From a virus, in the IMG/VR virus record IMGVR_UViG_3300025759_000330, positions 1 to 34,224 of that record: a DNA stretch of 34,224 nt. The stretch is one strand, 5' to 3'. The position numbers and the translations under genes were made by a program. A model generated the notes under the pieces. It was given only the letters and a program-made list of their open reading frames with translations, was not told the origin of the DNA and made no database searches. Below are positions 7,309-15,054 of this stretch, piece by piece (position 1 is the stretch's first letter; each line of letters starts with the position of its first letter).

Positions 7309-7702
7309 CGTAATCAATTTAGACACAGCACAAAGAGTAGACATCACCTGCAGAAAGGGTGATACGTTCTTGCTTGACTTGGACATCACTAACTCATCTG
7401 GAACCGCTCTCGATATGAGTGGGCATACATTTAAGTTTGAGGTAAGGACTAGCGACACATCGACGGGCGGTGAAGCTGCTGATGATTTGATTCTAACTAC
7501 CGAGGACACTGACAACTCAGAAGGGAAGCAGATTACATATGACCCCGACGATAGCGGCAATCTTCAATTTACTGTGTCCGCTACCAATATGTCCGGTGTT
7601 GATTCAGGACTATACGTGTACGACATTCAAGCAACAGTGGGTGGTGTGGTTACCACTTGGCTGTACGGAACTTTCAAAATCAATGAGGACGTTAGCATAT
7701 AA
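7301..7702 (+). CDS. BppU-like (Ig-like N-terminal domain) structural protein
   Basis: 133 residues from the ATG at 7301 (MANVINLD), whose ATGGCTAA contains the portal stop; an in-frame ATG at 7286 would add five residues and is equally possible. The pattern DITCRKGDTFLLDLDITNSSG, LDMSGHTFKFEVRT, a Gly/Asp-rich middle, and YDIQATVGGVVTTWLYGTF near the end is what I associate with the N-terminal domain of baseplate upper protein BppU. That domain is used in several phages as a beta-sandwich adaptor that holds receptor-binding proteins. Here it would be an attachment piece for the fibres encoded downstream. It joins the next gene by TAATG. Confidence 0.6.
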   Translation: MANVINLDTAQRVDITCRKGDTFLLDLDITNSSGTALDMSGHTFKFEVRTSDTSTGGEAADDLILTTEDTDNSEGKQITYDPDDSGNLQFTVSATNMSGVDSGLYVYDIQATVGGVVTTWLYGTFKINEDVSI

Positions 7703-9909
7703 TGGAGATTCAATTTTCACTGAGCAAAGGTCCAGCTATATCCTTAGTAAGGGGTAGTACTACTGGAGTATCGTTCGCGGTAAGCAAAGGCATTTCCGCG
7801 ACAGTATCTCCTGTTGCCACAATCTCAGTAACTACAATCTCCGATGTCAACATCACCAATGTTCAAGATGATGACATTCTTCAGTATAATGCTTCCAGCG
7901 GGTTTTGGGAAAATGTACCTCTCGAACATATCCCTGATGACAATAACGTAACCCAGCAAGTAAAGAACGTGTCTGGTGGTCAGCTCTTAAAGGGAACTCC
8001 AGTCCACGCTGTTACTGACGCTTCACCACAAGGTCAGCTCGCTTACGTTATTGCGGCACGTGCAGACACTGCCTCCGCTATGCCAGCTACGTTTGTTTTG
8101 AATGAAGACTTGGACGATGAGGCTGAGGGCGAAGCTCTTGTCGTTGGGTTGATTTCTGGGGTTGATACGTCTGCTTTTACCGCAGGTGATGTAGTCTATG
8201 TTGGGGAGACAGGCGGTTATACAAACGTAAAGCCGACCGGAACGAATCTCATTCAGAACCTAGGTGTAGTCATCAAGTCGCATGGTAGCAATGGAAGCGG
8301 CATGGTGTATGGTTCAGGAAGGAGTAACGATGTTCCTAATCTTCCGGACGGTAAGTTCTTTATTGGCTCTTCTACGAATACGCAGGCATCAGTATACACG
8401 CTCCCAACATCTGACGGAACTTCAGGTCAAGCCTTAATCACAGATGGTTCTGGCTCTGTTGCTTTTGGTGACGTAGCTTCTCAGGATTTTCTAGATGAGG
8501 CTATTGAGGTGTTCTTGCCTGACGGGGGAAACTTTGGTAAGTTCTCTCATACCGACACCATCGCAATTGGCGACGGAACGAAGACCGCTCTTGATATCAT
8601 TAGAGAGGCGCTGATTCAATTAGGTGAGATAGAAGCACCTTCAATATCTGCTAACCCGAGTAACGTGGGTTTTAGCGACACGCCAATCACCAACGCGACG
8701 GCTCAGATTACAGCCACGGTAACAAATCCAAACGTATCCCAAGGCTCCACCATTACCTTCAAGTTCTATAAAAAGATTGGTAGTGGCTCCTTCTCTCTCA
8801 TCCATACAGAGACAGGGGTTACAGGTTCAACTGCAAGTTATACGCACGAAGAGCTTTACAGTTTTGCCTTTGCTTCAGAGAACCCAACTAACGAACACAT
8901 CACTTGGAAGGTCAGCGCTGAAGAACCAGACAATGGTCAAGGTGAGGTATTTAGTTCTGAGATTACTTACAACCCTGCATACACACCGCCTAGGTTACTT
9001 AATGTAAGTAATACCAATGGCATCAGCCTGCAGCGAGCTACAAATGCTACGGCCACAGTTTCTAGTGACGAAACAGATTTCAATCGACAGTTATATAATG
9101 GGGAGAGTAATCTAAAGTTTAAAGTAGAGGTTGAGACTTCAGGAGTTGGCTTGGATAGCTATGCAGTTCTAGATGCTAGCAATAGCTTAGTCGGAAGCGT
9201 GGTAGATATATCAGGCGAGTCATTAGATAGTAACGGAAGAACCGGAACGTTTACAATTAATATCGATGACGGTGATGTTGCTATCGGCGACTCCAATACT
9301 TATAAAGTAAAAGTGTGGGATAATGTTAGGCCATACACCACCATCAACTCGCCTCACTGTGACTTCGAGTCATCGGTATATGTGGTAAACAGGGTTCCTG
9401 TTAGAATGATTATGAGCTCGACCGGGCTTACGGCTTCGAGTTCTGATTCTGATTTTCAGAACATGTACGATGGCGTTACGTCTAATAACGGAATCTCCAG
9501 CTACCCAGAGGTGATTACTTCTACTGGGGACTTAGTTGATGGTAACACATCTCAGCTCAGCGTATCTATGATTGTGCCTAACACTCAGGCGGTAGGTGAT
9601 TATGTATATGTGTTTGTTCCTTCGTATTATTTTTCTGATGGCAGTGGTGGTTATCAGGACTTGACTGGCGGAGGAAACCTTAATCAAGATTTCTTTGAGG
9701 ACTACGGAGGCAATAACTATACACAACGAATAGAAGAACCACCACAGACTACAGGCGACTTCTGGCTCCTAAAAGAAGGGCTGGACTTGCAGATTCAATT
9801 TGGAACTGCGAGCAATAAAATTCCATTTCATGTATTGAGGCTGTACACGGCATTAGCCAACGTTGGCCTCAGAGGTACTTATTACTTACTAAGAAATACG
9901 GAGTCTTAA
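7702..9909 (+). CDS. Modular tail fibre / virion adhesin
   Basis: 735 residues starting at the TAATG junction. The N-terminus has two Ser-Lys-Gly repeats (LSKGPAISL, VSKGISATV; residues 7-34), then DILQYNASSGFWENVPL (58-74), a phrase common in phage fibres. Residues about 84-215 form a recognisable repeat domain of marine phage fibres (LKGTPVHAVTDASPQG ... GDVVYVGETGG ... LGVVIKSHG). Residues about 315-420 and 425-550 look like Ig-like or other beta-sandwich repeats (ATVTNPNVSQGSTITFKFYKK). The C-terminal 180 residues form a distinct Tyr- and Asp-rich domain (VPSYYFSDGSGGYQDL) that could bind the receptor. It is secreted only as part of the virion; no signal peptide is seen. Exact place on the particle is unknown. 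Confidence 0.7.
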   Translation: MEIQFSLSKGPAISLVRGSTTGVSFAVSKGISATVSPVATISVTTISDVNITNVQDDDILQYNASSGFWENVPLEHIPDDNNVTQQVKNVSGGQLLKGTPVHAVTDASPQGQLAYVIAARADTASAMPATFVLNEDLDDEAEGEALVVGLISGVDTSAFTAGDVVYVGETGGYTNVKPTGTNLIQNLGVVIKSHGSNGSGMVYGSGRSNDVPNLPDGKFFIGSSTNTQASVYTLPTSDGTSGQALITDGSGSVAFGDVASQDFLDEAIEVFLPDGGNFGKFSHTDTIAIGDGTKTALDIIREALIQLGEIEAPSISANPSNVGFSDTPITNATAQITATVTNPNVSQGSTITFKFYKKIGSGSFSLIHTETGVTGSTASYTHEELYSFAFASENPTNEHITWKVSAEEPDNGQGEVFSSEITYNPAYTPPRLLNVSNTNGISLQRATNATATVSSDETDFNRQLYNGESNLKFKVEVETSGVGLDSYAVLDASNSLVGSVVDISGESLDSNGRTGTFTINIDDGDVAIGDSNTYKVKVWDNVRPYTTINSPHCDFESSVYVVNRVPVRMIMSSTGLTASSSDSDFQNMYDGVTSNNGISSYPEVITSTGDLVDGNTSQLSVSMIVPNTQAVGDYVYVFVPSYYFSDGSGGYQDLTGGGNLNQDFFEDYGGNNYTQRIEEPPQTTGDFWLLKEGLDLQIQFGTASNKIPFHVLRLYTALANVGLRGTYYLLRNTES

Positions 9910-9910
9910 T

Positions 9911-10444
9911 ATGCCAGAGTTTAACGGCCCCTTATCGCATTCATCAGATTCAGCAAAGCTGCTTGAGTTAGCTCTCCAGCAGACTAGGGGTATTGGTATA
10001 TTCAATACCGTATCCGAAAGGAATAGTCTGTCCGAGGCGAATCGCTCGTCTCCATACTTGGCTTATATGTGTAACGACGATACGTTGTACGTATACGATG
10101 GTCCGCGTCAATCTGTTGTTGGGCTTGAAGACAAGTATCAGTTAGTAGATAATAGTGATTGGCAAAACACAAGCAACTGGACTGCGGTAGGCGGTAGCGG
10201 TTCTGGATTACAAAACGTAGTTGAGGACACGACTCCTCAGTTAGGTGGCGACCTAGATATCAACGGACAGTCTATCGTCTCTACGAGTAATCAGGATATT
10301 ATCTTTACACCAAATGGTACCGGTCATGTTAACCTCGACGGTGTCGTAGAATTTAAACGATTTCCTGTAGCTAGTCCACCAACCGCTTTTGCGGGGGGCA
10401 TGTATGCCGACGAAGATGATAATATTTATTTTGGGGTAAACTGA
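9911..10444 (+). CDS. Short fibre protein
   Basis: 177 residues. Residues about 29-75 (RGIGIFNTVSERNSLSEANRSS ending in a DDTLYVYDG strand) and 90-105 (DWQNTSNWTAVGG) match a small beta module often found near the N-terminus of marine phage fibres. Residues 112-150 (VVEDTTPQLGGDLDING, TSNQDIIFTPNGTGHVNLDG) are a classic fibre repeat phrase. It ends in GGMYADEDDNIYFGVN, which resembles the last strand of a fibre tip. It starts 2 bases after the previous stop. Its short length and complete ends suggest a minor fibre or a decoration and not a truncated gene. Confidence 0.7.
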   Translation: MPEFNGPLSHSSDSAKLLELALQQTRGIGIFNTVSERNSLSEANRSSPYLAYMCNDDTLYVYDGPRQSVVGLEDKYQLVDNSDWQNTSNWTAVGGSGSGLQNVVEDTTPQLGGDLDINGQSIVSTSNQDIIFTPNGTGHVNLDGVVEFKRFPVASPPTAFAGGMYADEDDNIYFGVN

Positions 10445-10459
10445 AACTCTGTATCTTAG
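10430..10459 (+). promoter_or_regulatory. Candidate promoter, TTTG -33 and TATCTTAG -7
   Basis: TATCTTAG (10452-10459) is one mismatch from TAnnTTTG and is preceded by CTG, as in the strong boxes at 325 and 18512. This is the only promoter here with a correctly spaced -33 element: TTTG at 10430-10433, 18 bases upstream. It overlaps the end of the previous gene and precedes the ATG at 10484 by 24 bases. Confidence 0.5.
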
Positions 10460-10483
10460 CAACGAAATTCTAAGCAAAAAATC

Positions 10484-11758
10484 ATGGCAGATTGGAAAAG
10501 AGTCTTACTTGAGACGGACATTACACAAACGGTAACGAACGGCGTAACCACCACAGTTCCCTCAGAGGACGCGGTTTATGACGCGATTCAGACAGCAATT
10601 AGTGGCTTAAGCAGCACCGAGGGTACTGTAACGTCAGTTATTGCTGGAGCGGGTATGACCCAAACCGGAACATCTACAATAAACCCCACGCTGAATGTGA
10701 TTGGCGGTGATGGTATTACTGCCAACGCGGACGAAATTGAAGTTACTGTTGATGGTGTAACCATCGAGCTGTCTGCGACAAACGGAAGTGGAGCGGTAAG
10801 AGCTAAGACAGCGGCTATTGCAGATGGAGGTACGGGACTTGCTACGGCTGACCAGATTCACGCATTCGTTACTGGACTTGGGTACACAACGAACACAGGT
10901 ACTGTCACTTCAGTTTCTTCAGCAACGACTAGCCAGCTAACTGTTGCTAACGGCACGACAACCCCATCGCTGACAATCGTAACGGGTGCGGTGGCAGACG
11001 GTGGAACTGCTCTTGCTACAGGTGACCAGATTCACGCATTCGTCACCGGCCTTGGATACACGACCAATTCTGGTACGGTTACGTCCGTTATTGGCGGAGA
11101 CAACATCACCAGTGACGGAAGTACCGTAGTCCCAACGCTGGACTTAGACCAGAACTTGCTTGCTATGATATCCATGAGTGGTGTCAATGCTGCTACTTCT
11201 GGAGACGTTAACTTGTCGGGTGGCGACCTCACATTCACGTCAGGTCTTAGTACGGGTACTGGAGTTGGTGGTGACATCTTCTTTAAGGCTTCAGACCCCG
11301 GCTCGTCATCTGGTATGACTCAGAACGCTGCTGTAGATGTAATGAAGATTGCTGCGGCAACAACCAATGGTGGTGACCCAGTTGTCACTATTTATGGTGA
11401 CCTTGTTGTAAACGGAGCAACGTCTTCAGTTGATGTTCAGACTTTGACTGTTGAAGACAAGACAATCTTGGTAGCAGATGGTGCTGGCACAGCTGCCAAC
11501 GCCACTTCAGCTGGTCTCATTGTAGACACTTCAGGTACAGCAGCCAACAGAGCAAACTTCCTCTGGAAGGACAGCAGCGCAGGAGTTGCTGGATGGGAGT
11601 TTAAGGATGACGGTGCTGTGGGCTCATACCCAAGCATGGGTGTCGCTGCACTTACGAAGGGTGCTGCTGACCCAACGTCTTCGATTATGCCTACCGGGGC
11701 TTTGTTCTATAATGATGGAACGGCTGGTACTAAAGGCCTGTACTTGTATATCGATTAA
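10484..11758 (+). CDS. Modular tail fibre with WK-type anchor
   Basis: 424 residues. N-terminus MADWKRVLLETDI is paralogous to MSTWKKILTEEDG of the gene at 12142, a short anchor I recall from many marine phage fibre proteins. A GTVTSV strand recurs at 47-52, 139-144 and 197-202, separated by repeat units (GGTGLATADQIHAFVTGLGY at 115-134 and a near copy at 173-192). Residues about 315-375 (TVEDKTILVADGAG, then SAGLIVDTSGTAANRANFLW) form another standard fibre module preceding a GWEF strand. The C-terminus GALFYNDGTAGTKGLYLYID reads like a fibre tip. It is Thr/Gly/Ser-rich and nearly without Cys. Receptor binding is likely. Confidence 0.75.
   Translation: MADWKRVLLETDITQTVTNGVTTTVPSEDAVYDAIQTAISGLSSTEGTVTSVIAGAGMTQTGTSTINPTLNVIGGDGITANADEIEVTVDGVTIELSATNGSGAVRAKTAAIADGGTGLATADQIHAFVTGLGYTTNTGTVTSVSSATTSQLTVANGTTTPSLTIVTGAVADGGTALATGDQIHAFVTGLGYTTNSGTVTSVIGGDNITSDGSTVVPTLDLDQNLLAMISMSGVNAATSGDVNLSGGDLTFTSGLSTGTGVGGDIFFKASDPGSSSGMTQNAAVDVMKIAAATTNGGDPVVTIYGDLVVNGATSSVDVQTLTVEDKTILVADGAGTAANATSAGLIVDTSGTAANRANFLWKDSSAGVAGWEFKDDGAVGSYPSMGVAALTKGAADPTSSIMPTGALFYNDGTAGTKGLYLYID
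10814..11089 (+). repeat. Tandem 34-residue repeats inside the fibre gene
   Basis: Bases 10814-10915 and 10988-11089 encode two near-identical segments (both centred on DQIHAFVTGLGYTTN) with a 174-base period. The DNA differs mainly at third codon positions, so the protein repeat is under selection while the DNA has diverged. A further GTVTSV strand at 10622-10639 marks a degenerate upstream unit. Confidence 0.75.
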
Positions 11759-11760
11759 TA

Positions 11761-11934
11761 ATGCCTATTCTTGGTAAGGGCAGGGATGTCGGTGGGGTTA
11801 CCACTGACACCCTGACCCAACAAGAGTTAACATTCATCCTAAAAATTTTGCATGATTGCAAATTTGACGGGAAGGATGTACTTTTGTTGGCAGACATAGT
11901 GCAAAAGCTACAAAATCAATTGAAGTCCAAATAG
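11761..11934 (+). CDS. Small hypothetical protein in the fibre cassette
   Basis: 57 residues, ATG at 11761 two bases after the fibre stop, TAG at 11932-11934. The first 17 residues are Gly-rich and probably flexible. The rest is two amphipathic helices (LTQQELTFILKILHDCKF and KDVLLLADIVQKLQNQL) separated by FDGKD. I recall small proteins with this LTxxELxFLLKxLxxxxFxGxDVxxVxxxxxKLQ pattern scattered in marine phage virion modules; their function is not known to me. It has the composition of a folded protein and sits between fibre genes. Confidence 0.65.
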   Translation: MPILGKGRDVGGVTTDTLTQQELTFILKILHDCKFDGKDVLLLADIVQKLQNQLKSK

Positions 11935-11952
11935 ACCATAAACATCATTACA

Positions 11953-12132
11953 ATGAAATTAGAGCTTAACGAACTTTACATCGTAAAGACATCAGTAGAA
12001 AATCAAACCATAAAGGCCGCTGACGCTAAAATAGTAAGCGCCCTATTAGAGAAGGTCGATAAGGAATTCGAACGGCTTCAAAAAGCAGAGCAGAAAAAGC
12101 AGCCAGCCGAGGCTATGGAGGTTGCTAAATAA
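11953..12132 (+). CDS. Small hypothetical coiled-coil protein in the fibre cassette
   Basis: 59 residues, ATG at 11953, TAA at 12130-12132. The first half carries a short strand (LNELYIVKTSV); the second half is a charged helix with heptad character (KIVSALLEKVDKEFERLQKA) and a Lys/Gln-rich tail. It is paired with the preceding 57-residue gene between two WK-anchored fibres. The two may act together in fibre assembly or attachment, but this is inferred only from position and size. Confidence 0.6.
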   Translation: MKLELNELYIVKTSVENQTIKAADAKIVSALLEKVDKEFERLQKAEQKKQPAEAMEVAK

Positions 12133-12141
12133 TAGCAGCCC

Positions 12142-13185
12142 ATGTCCACTTGGAAAAAAATACTTACTGAAGAGGACGGTAACCTAGCTACAACCAACCT
12201 AACCGCAACGTCCAGCACCAGAATTTTTACGTTTGCGTCAGGAAGCTCTGGGCTTTTCTTTCAAAACTCGTCAGGGGACAACGTTTTTAGCATGTTCTCA
12301 AGCGATGCCGGAGCCTCTACAACTTCTCTTTCTGGCGGCATGCAAATCCTTGAGGATACTTCTGGTGCGCAGGGGTGTCTTAAGCTGTTCGCAGGTGCTG
12401 TAGGTACTGATTATGTTTGCTTGATGGCAAACTCGTCTGCGTCTGCAGACCAGAACCTTTTCTTCCCCGCAGGACTGCCATCGGCTAATCAGGTTCTGCA
12501 GGTCAACTCTGTCTCCGGCTCAGATGTAAACCTTGAGTGGGCTTCCGCTAGTGGTGGTGTCACCATAGATAACTACGCAGAAAACCGAATCCTTACAGCG
12601 GGTGACAGCAGCTCCAATATAGACGCAGAAGCCGACCTTACGTGGGATGGCAGTGTGATGGAGGTGTCGGGAAAAATAGAGTATCAGCCAGACGCAAACG
12701 TCAGATACGGGGAGTTTTATGACGGTTCAGACGTTGGTCCGTACTTGGGCTTATCTGGAAATAGTGCAGGAGACCTAATGGGTTTTACTAAGGCTGGCGA
12801 CGTGACAGCCTTCAAGGTTCACACTATGTCGGCGGCGGCGGGTGCCCCAGAATTGCTGGATGCTTCTAGTTCGTCTACTAACATAAACCAAATTGCAGGT
12901 ATTACAGTTATTACAGTAAATGGGGGTCAAGGAAGCAGAAATTTTTATGTCCGAGGTATGGTTGCGATTCCTCAGTCTGCTGTGAACGGAACATTCAGCA
13001 GTAGCTATGGAGACCCTCTTTATCTGGACCCAGCTAGTGCTGGCGTTTTAACGCTAGCTGCACCAACCACATCAAGTACATATAGACGGCAGATGGGCTA
13101 TGTTATAAACGCTGTAACCATATCGTCAGTGAATCACTACATCATTTGGTTTGACCCATCTCCAGAGTATGTCAAGATTGCGTAA
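12142..13185 (+). CDS. Tail fibre with WK-type anchor
   Basis: 347 residues. N-terminus MSTWKKILTEEDGNL parallels that of the fibre at 10484. Residues about 27-115 are Ser- and Phe-rich beta repeats, and NLFFPAGLPSANQVLQVNS (about 109-127) is a phrase typical of phage fibre modules. Residues about 145-180 (NYAENRILTAGDSSSNIDAE, then LTWDGSVMEVSG) match a well-known marine phage fibre module. The C-terminal part (about 245-347) encodes a separate beta domain ending in HYIIWFDPSPEYVKIA. It sits between the two tiny genes and the RCC1-like gene. No enzymatic motif is seen. Confidence 0.72.
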   Translation: MSTWKKILTEEDGNLATTNLTATSSTRIFTFASGSSGLFFQNSSGDNVFSMFSSDAGASTTSLSGGMQILEDTSGAQGCLKLFAGAVGTDYVCLMANSSASADQNLFFPAGLPSANQVLQVNSVSGSDVNLEWASASGGVTIDNYAENRILTAGDSSSNIDAEADLTWDGSVMEVSGKIEYQPDANVRYGEFYDGSDVGPYLGLSGNSAGDLMGFTKAGDVTAFKVHTMSAAAGAPELLDASSSSTNINQIAGITVITVNGGQGSRNFYVRGMVAIPQSAVNGTFSSSYGDPLYLDPASAGVLTLAAPTTSSTYRRQMGYVINAVTISSVNHYIIWFDPSPEYVKIA

Positions 13186-13199
13186 TTTGATGACCGGAC

Positions 13200-14411
13200 A
13201 TGCCAGACATTTCAGAATACTCAGGATTATCAATGGCTAACATAGCTTCTATATCAGGTCTTGACGTTCCGGCTGGAGGTCGAAGCTTAGGTGCTGGAAC
13301 CTACATGTTTGGGGACTCTGTAAACAATTGGGTATACGACTTTTCTAGCGTTGATTCGGACTTAGGCCCAGAGCAGTATGCATTCACAAGTTCAACCACA
13401 CATATCTTTGATAAGGTAGTTTCAAATCAATACTTTAACTTTTGGGCCCTAAAAGGCGACGGAACGTTGTGGATGCTTAACAGGAGTGGTAGCTACAACA
13501 GCTATGGAACTCAAACAACGTGGACTCAATTTGGTACCGATACTGACTGGGAGGATATTGCTGGGGGTAGGTTTGAGTTTGCCGCAATAAAAAACGGGGA
13601 GTATTATCACTTGGGTTATAACTACTATCGGCAGGCCGGAAATGGAACCAACACGAACACAACCAGCTGGACTAAAGTAGGGACCGCAACAAACTGGACT
13701 AGAGTAGAAAGGGGAGAAAACTTCACCATCATTATGAATGATAGCGGAGAAGTTTATGTGGCTGGTCGCAACGCTAGTTATCGAACTGGACAAGGAACAA
13801 CTAGCGGTAACACATCAACACTTACAAAGCTTACTGGCGTGACTAATGCAATAGACATATCAGCTGGGTATGACGGAGGTGGAGCAATTATTGAAGCAAC
13901 AGCGGGTGATGGGTATGGCAGTCTTTACGTCTGGGGATACAACAATGGCAATAGCTTAGGCAAGTCGGGTTCAACGACAACTCCAGTAATTACAACAATT
14001 GCTGGTGGTAGCGCATTGAACGATGTGATTTCTGTTGGTTTTGGACGGTATTCAAGCCATGTCGTAACCGATGACGGATATCTGTATAGAGCTGGATATG
14101 CCAATAGCAATGTCCAGTGGGATGAGACTGGCTCAAAGACTTCTGGGTGGGATAGAGATGGTACCTACACTGGATTCACTAAGGTTTATGGTAGTGGTCC
14201 TAGGTCTGGTTATGGGGCTGCATTTGTCAAGGACGGTAAGACATACGTAACAGGACACACTGCTGGAAACATTACTGAAGGCGAACTAATTATAGAGGGC
14301 GCATCAAGAACGGCTATTGAGGATTTGAGCATGTTTGACGGACTTACCGTTAATAGAGTAATCCCAGTACAAGGGCAGCAGTCGAATATGGTTTTAGTTT
14401 CAGTATCATGA
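13200..14411 (+). CDS. RCC1-like beta-propeller virion protein
   Basis: 403 residues. After a short N-terminus with a marine-phage fibre phrase (NIASISGLDVPAGG, 14-27), the chain consists of repeats of about 45-55 residues resembling RCC1 propeller blades. Examples are WEDIAGGRFEFAAIKNGEYY (117-136), WTRVERGENFTIIMNDSGEV (166-185), AIDISAGYDGGGAI then SLYVWGYNNGNSLG (217-254), and NDVISVGFGRYSSHVVTDDG further on. RCC1 propellers are protein-binding platforms; in phages such repeats occur in putative adhesins. It may recognise a host surface protein. The last blade and tail (about 370-403) are less clear. Stop TGA overlaps the next ATG (ATGA). Confidence 0.68.
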   Translation: MPDISEYSGLSMANIASISGLDVPAGGRSLGAGTYMFGDSVNNWVYDFSSVDSDLGPEQYAFTSSTTHIFDKVVSNQYFNFWALKGDGTLWMLNRSGSYNSYGTQTTWTQFGTDTDWEDIAGGRFEFAAIKNGEYYHLGYNYYRQAGNGTNTNTTSWTKVGTATNWTRVERGENFTIIMNDSGEVYVAGRNASYRTGQGTTSGNTSTLTKLTGVTNAIDISAGYDGGGAIIEATAGDGYGSLYVWGYNNGNSLGKSGSTTTPVITTIAGGSALNDVISVGFGRYSSHVVTDDGYLYRAGYANSNVQWDETGSKTSGWDRDGTYTGFTKVYGSGPRSGYGAAFVKDGKTYVTGHTAGNITEGELIIEGASRTAIEDLSMFDGLTVNRVIPVQGQQSNMVLVSVS

Positions 14412-14701
14412 CGTATTACATCGAAGTTGACGAAAGCACTGAACTGCCGATTGTCTGGAATGATGACAGGGTAGCTCAGTACATAACCTTCTGCACAGCT
14501 GAATCTGAGTTTGAGGAGTGCGAGATAATCGACGGGGTTAGCTACGCTACGTATGAAACGTTGAATGTGGGTCCAGAGGGTTATGAGATTACCATCATTG
14601 AGCCTGACGGAGCTATTTGCCTTCATGTTATACCGGAGGGTGAGTACGGAATTCACGAGACTCATATTAGCCTCAGGTCTTCTGAACTACCAGTAAAATA
14701 A
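14408..14701 (+). CDS. Small acidic protein, possible fibre partner
   Basis: 97 residues, strongly acidic (about one in five residues Asp or Glu), beta-rich, with no membrane segment. It starts at ATGA overlapping the stop of the RCC1-like gene. Small acidic genes placed immediately after a fibre gene are often fibre-assembly chaperones, which is a reasonable but unproven guess here. The gene ends 30 bases before the next start, with a promoter in the gap. No family is recognised. Confidence 0.55.
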   Translation: MTYYIEVDESTELPIVWNDDRVAQYITFCTAESEFEECEIIDGVSYATYETLNVGPEGYEITIIEPDGAICLHVIPEGEYGIHETHISLRSSELPVK

Positions 14702-14715
14702 ACATTCACAACATG

Positions 14716-14727
14716 TTGCTATATTTG
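14716..14727 (+). promoter_or_regulatory. -7 promoter box (TATATTTG) of the capsid unit, leaderless start
   Basis: TATATTTG at 14720-14727 with the same TTGC prefix as at 4820. The ATG of the next gene lies at 14732, only 4 bases after the box, so the mRNA would begin at or a few bases before its start codon. ACATG at 14711-14715 and CATGT at 14731-14735 form a dyad around the box and over the start codon. Confidence 0.65.
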
Positions 14728-14731
14728 TAGC

Positions 14732-15052
14732 ATGTCTAAGGCTGCAGAGAAAGCAAAGAGGTTAGGATTCGCTGGTGTAAACAAGCCGAAGTTAACCAGA
14801 GGTCATGGCACCAAAAAAGCTGCCGTGGTAAGCACTATTGGTCCCGGCCAAGAGGATGGGGTTCTCATTCGATTTGGCGACCAGAGCATGGGCAACAACT
14901 ACAGCGACGAGGCCCGTTCAGCATTTAGGAGCAGGCATGCAAAGAACATTGCTAGGAAAGGCAGTGCAGCGTATTGGGCTAATAGGTTTCTCTGGTCGGC
15001 AGGTGGCCACAAGAAAGACCCCCCTAAGGGACAAAAAAAGAAATTTAGTTAA
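14732..15052 (+). CDS. Small conserved phage protein with FGD/FRSRH motif
   Basis: 106 residues, basic N-terminus (KAAEKAKRLGFAGVNKPKL) and C-terminus (KKDPPKGQKKKFS). The core IRFGDQSMGNNYSDEARSAF followed by RSRHAKNIARKGSAAYWANRF resembles a motif I recall from a small family in marine phages (FGD..M...R..FR.RH......A.YW), usually near capsid genes. The cysteines common in that family are absent here. Function is unknown to me. It is the first gene of the capsid transcription unit and is followed after 2 bases by the scaffold-like gene. Confidence 0.6.
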   Translation: MSKAAEKAKRLGFAGVNKPKLTRGHGTKKAAVVSTIGPGQEDGVLIRFGDQSMGNNYSDEARSAFRSRHAKNIARKGSAAYWANRFLWSAGGHKKDPPKGQKKKFS

Positions 15053-15054
15053 TC

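Noticed and set aside
7702-7810. TerD-like N-terminus (Ser-Lys-Gly repeats) in the 735-residue fibre
   Set aside because: Resemblance to LSLSKGQ-type openings is limited to a few residues; the TerD calcium sites and core are absent, and the rest is fibre modules.
14210-14665. 151-residue antisense frame across the fibre gene end
   Set aside because: It covers two well-supported genes joined by ATGA and has no recognisable domain.
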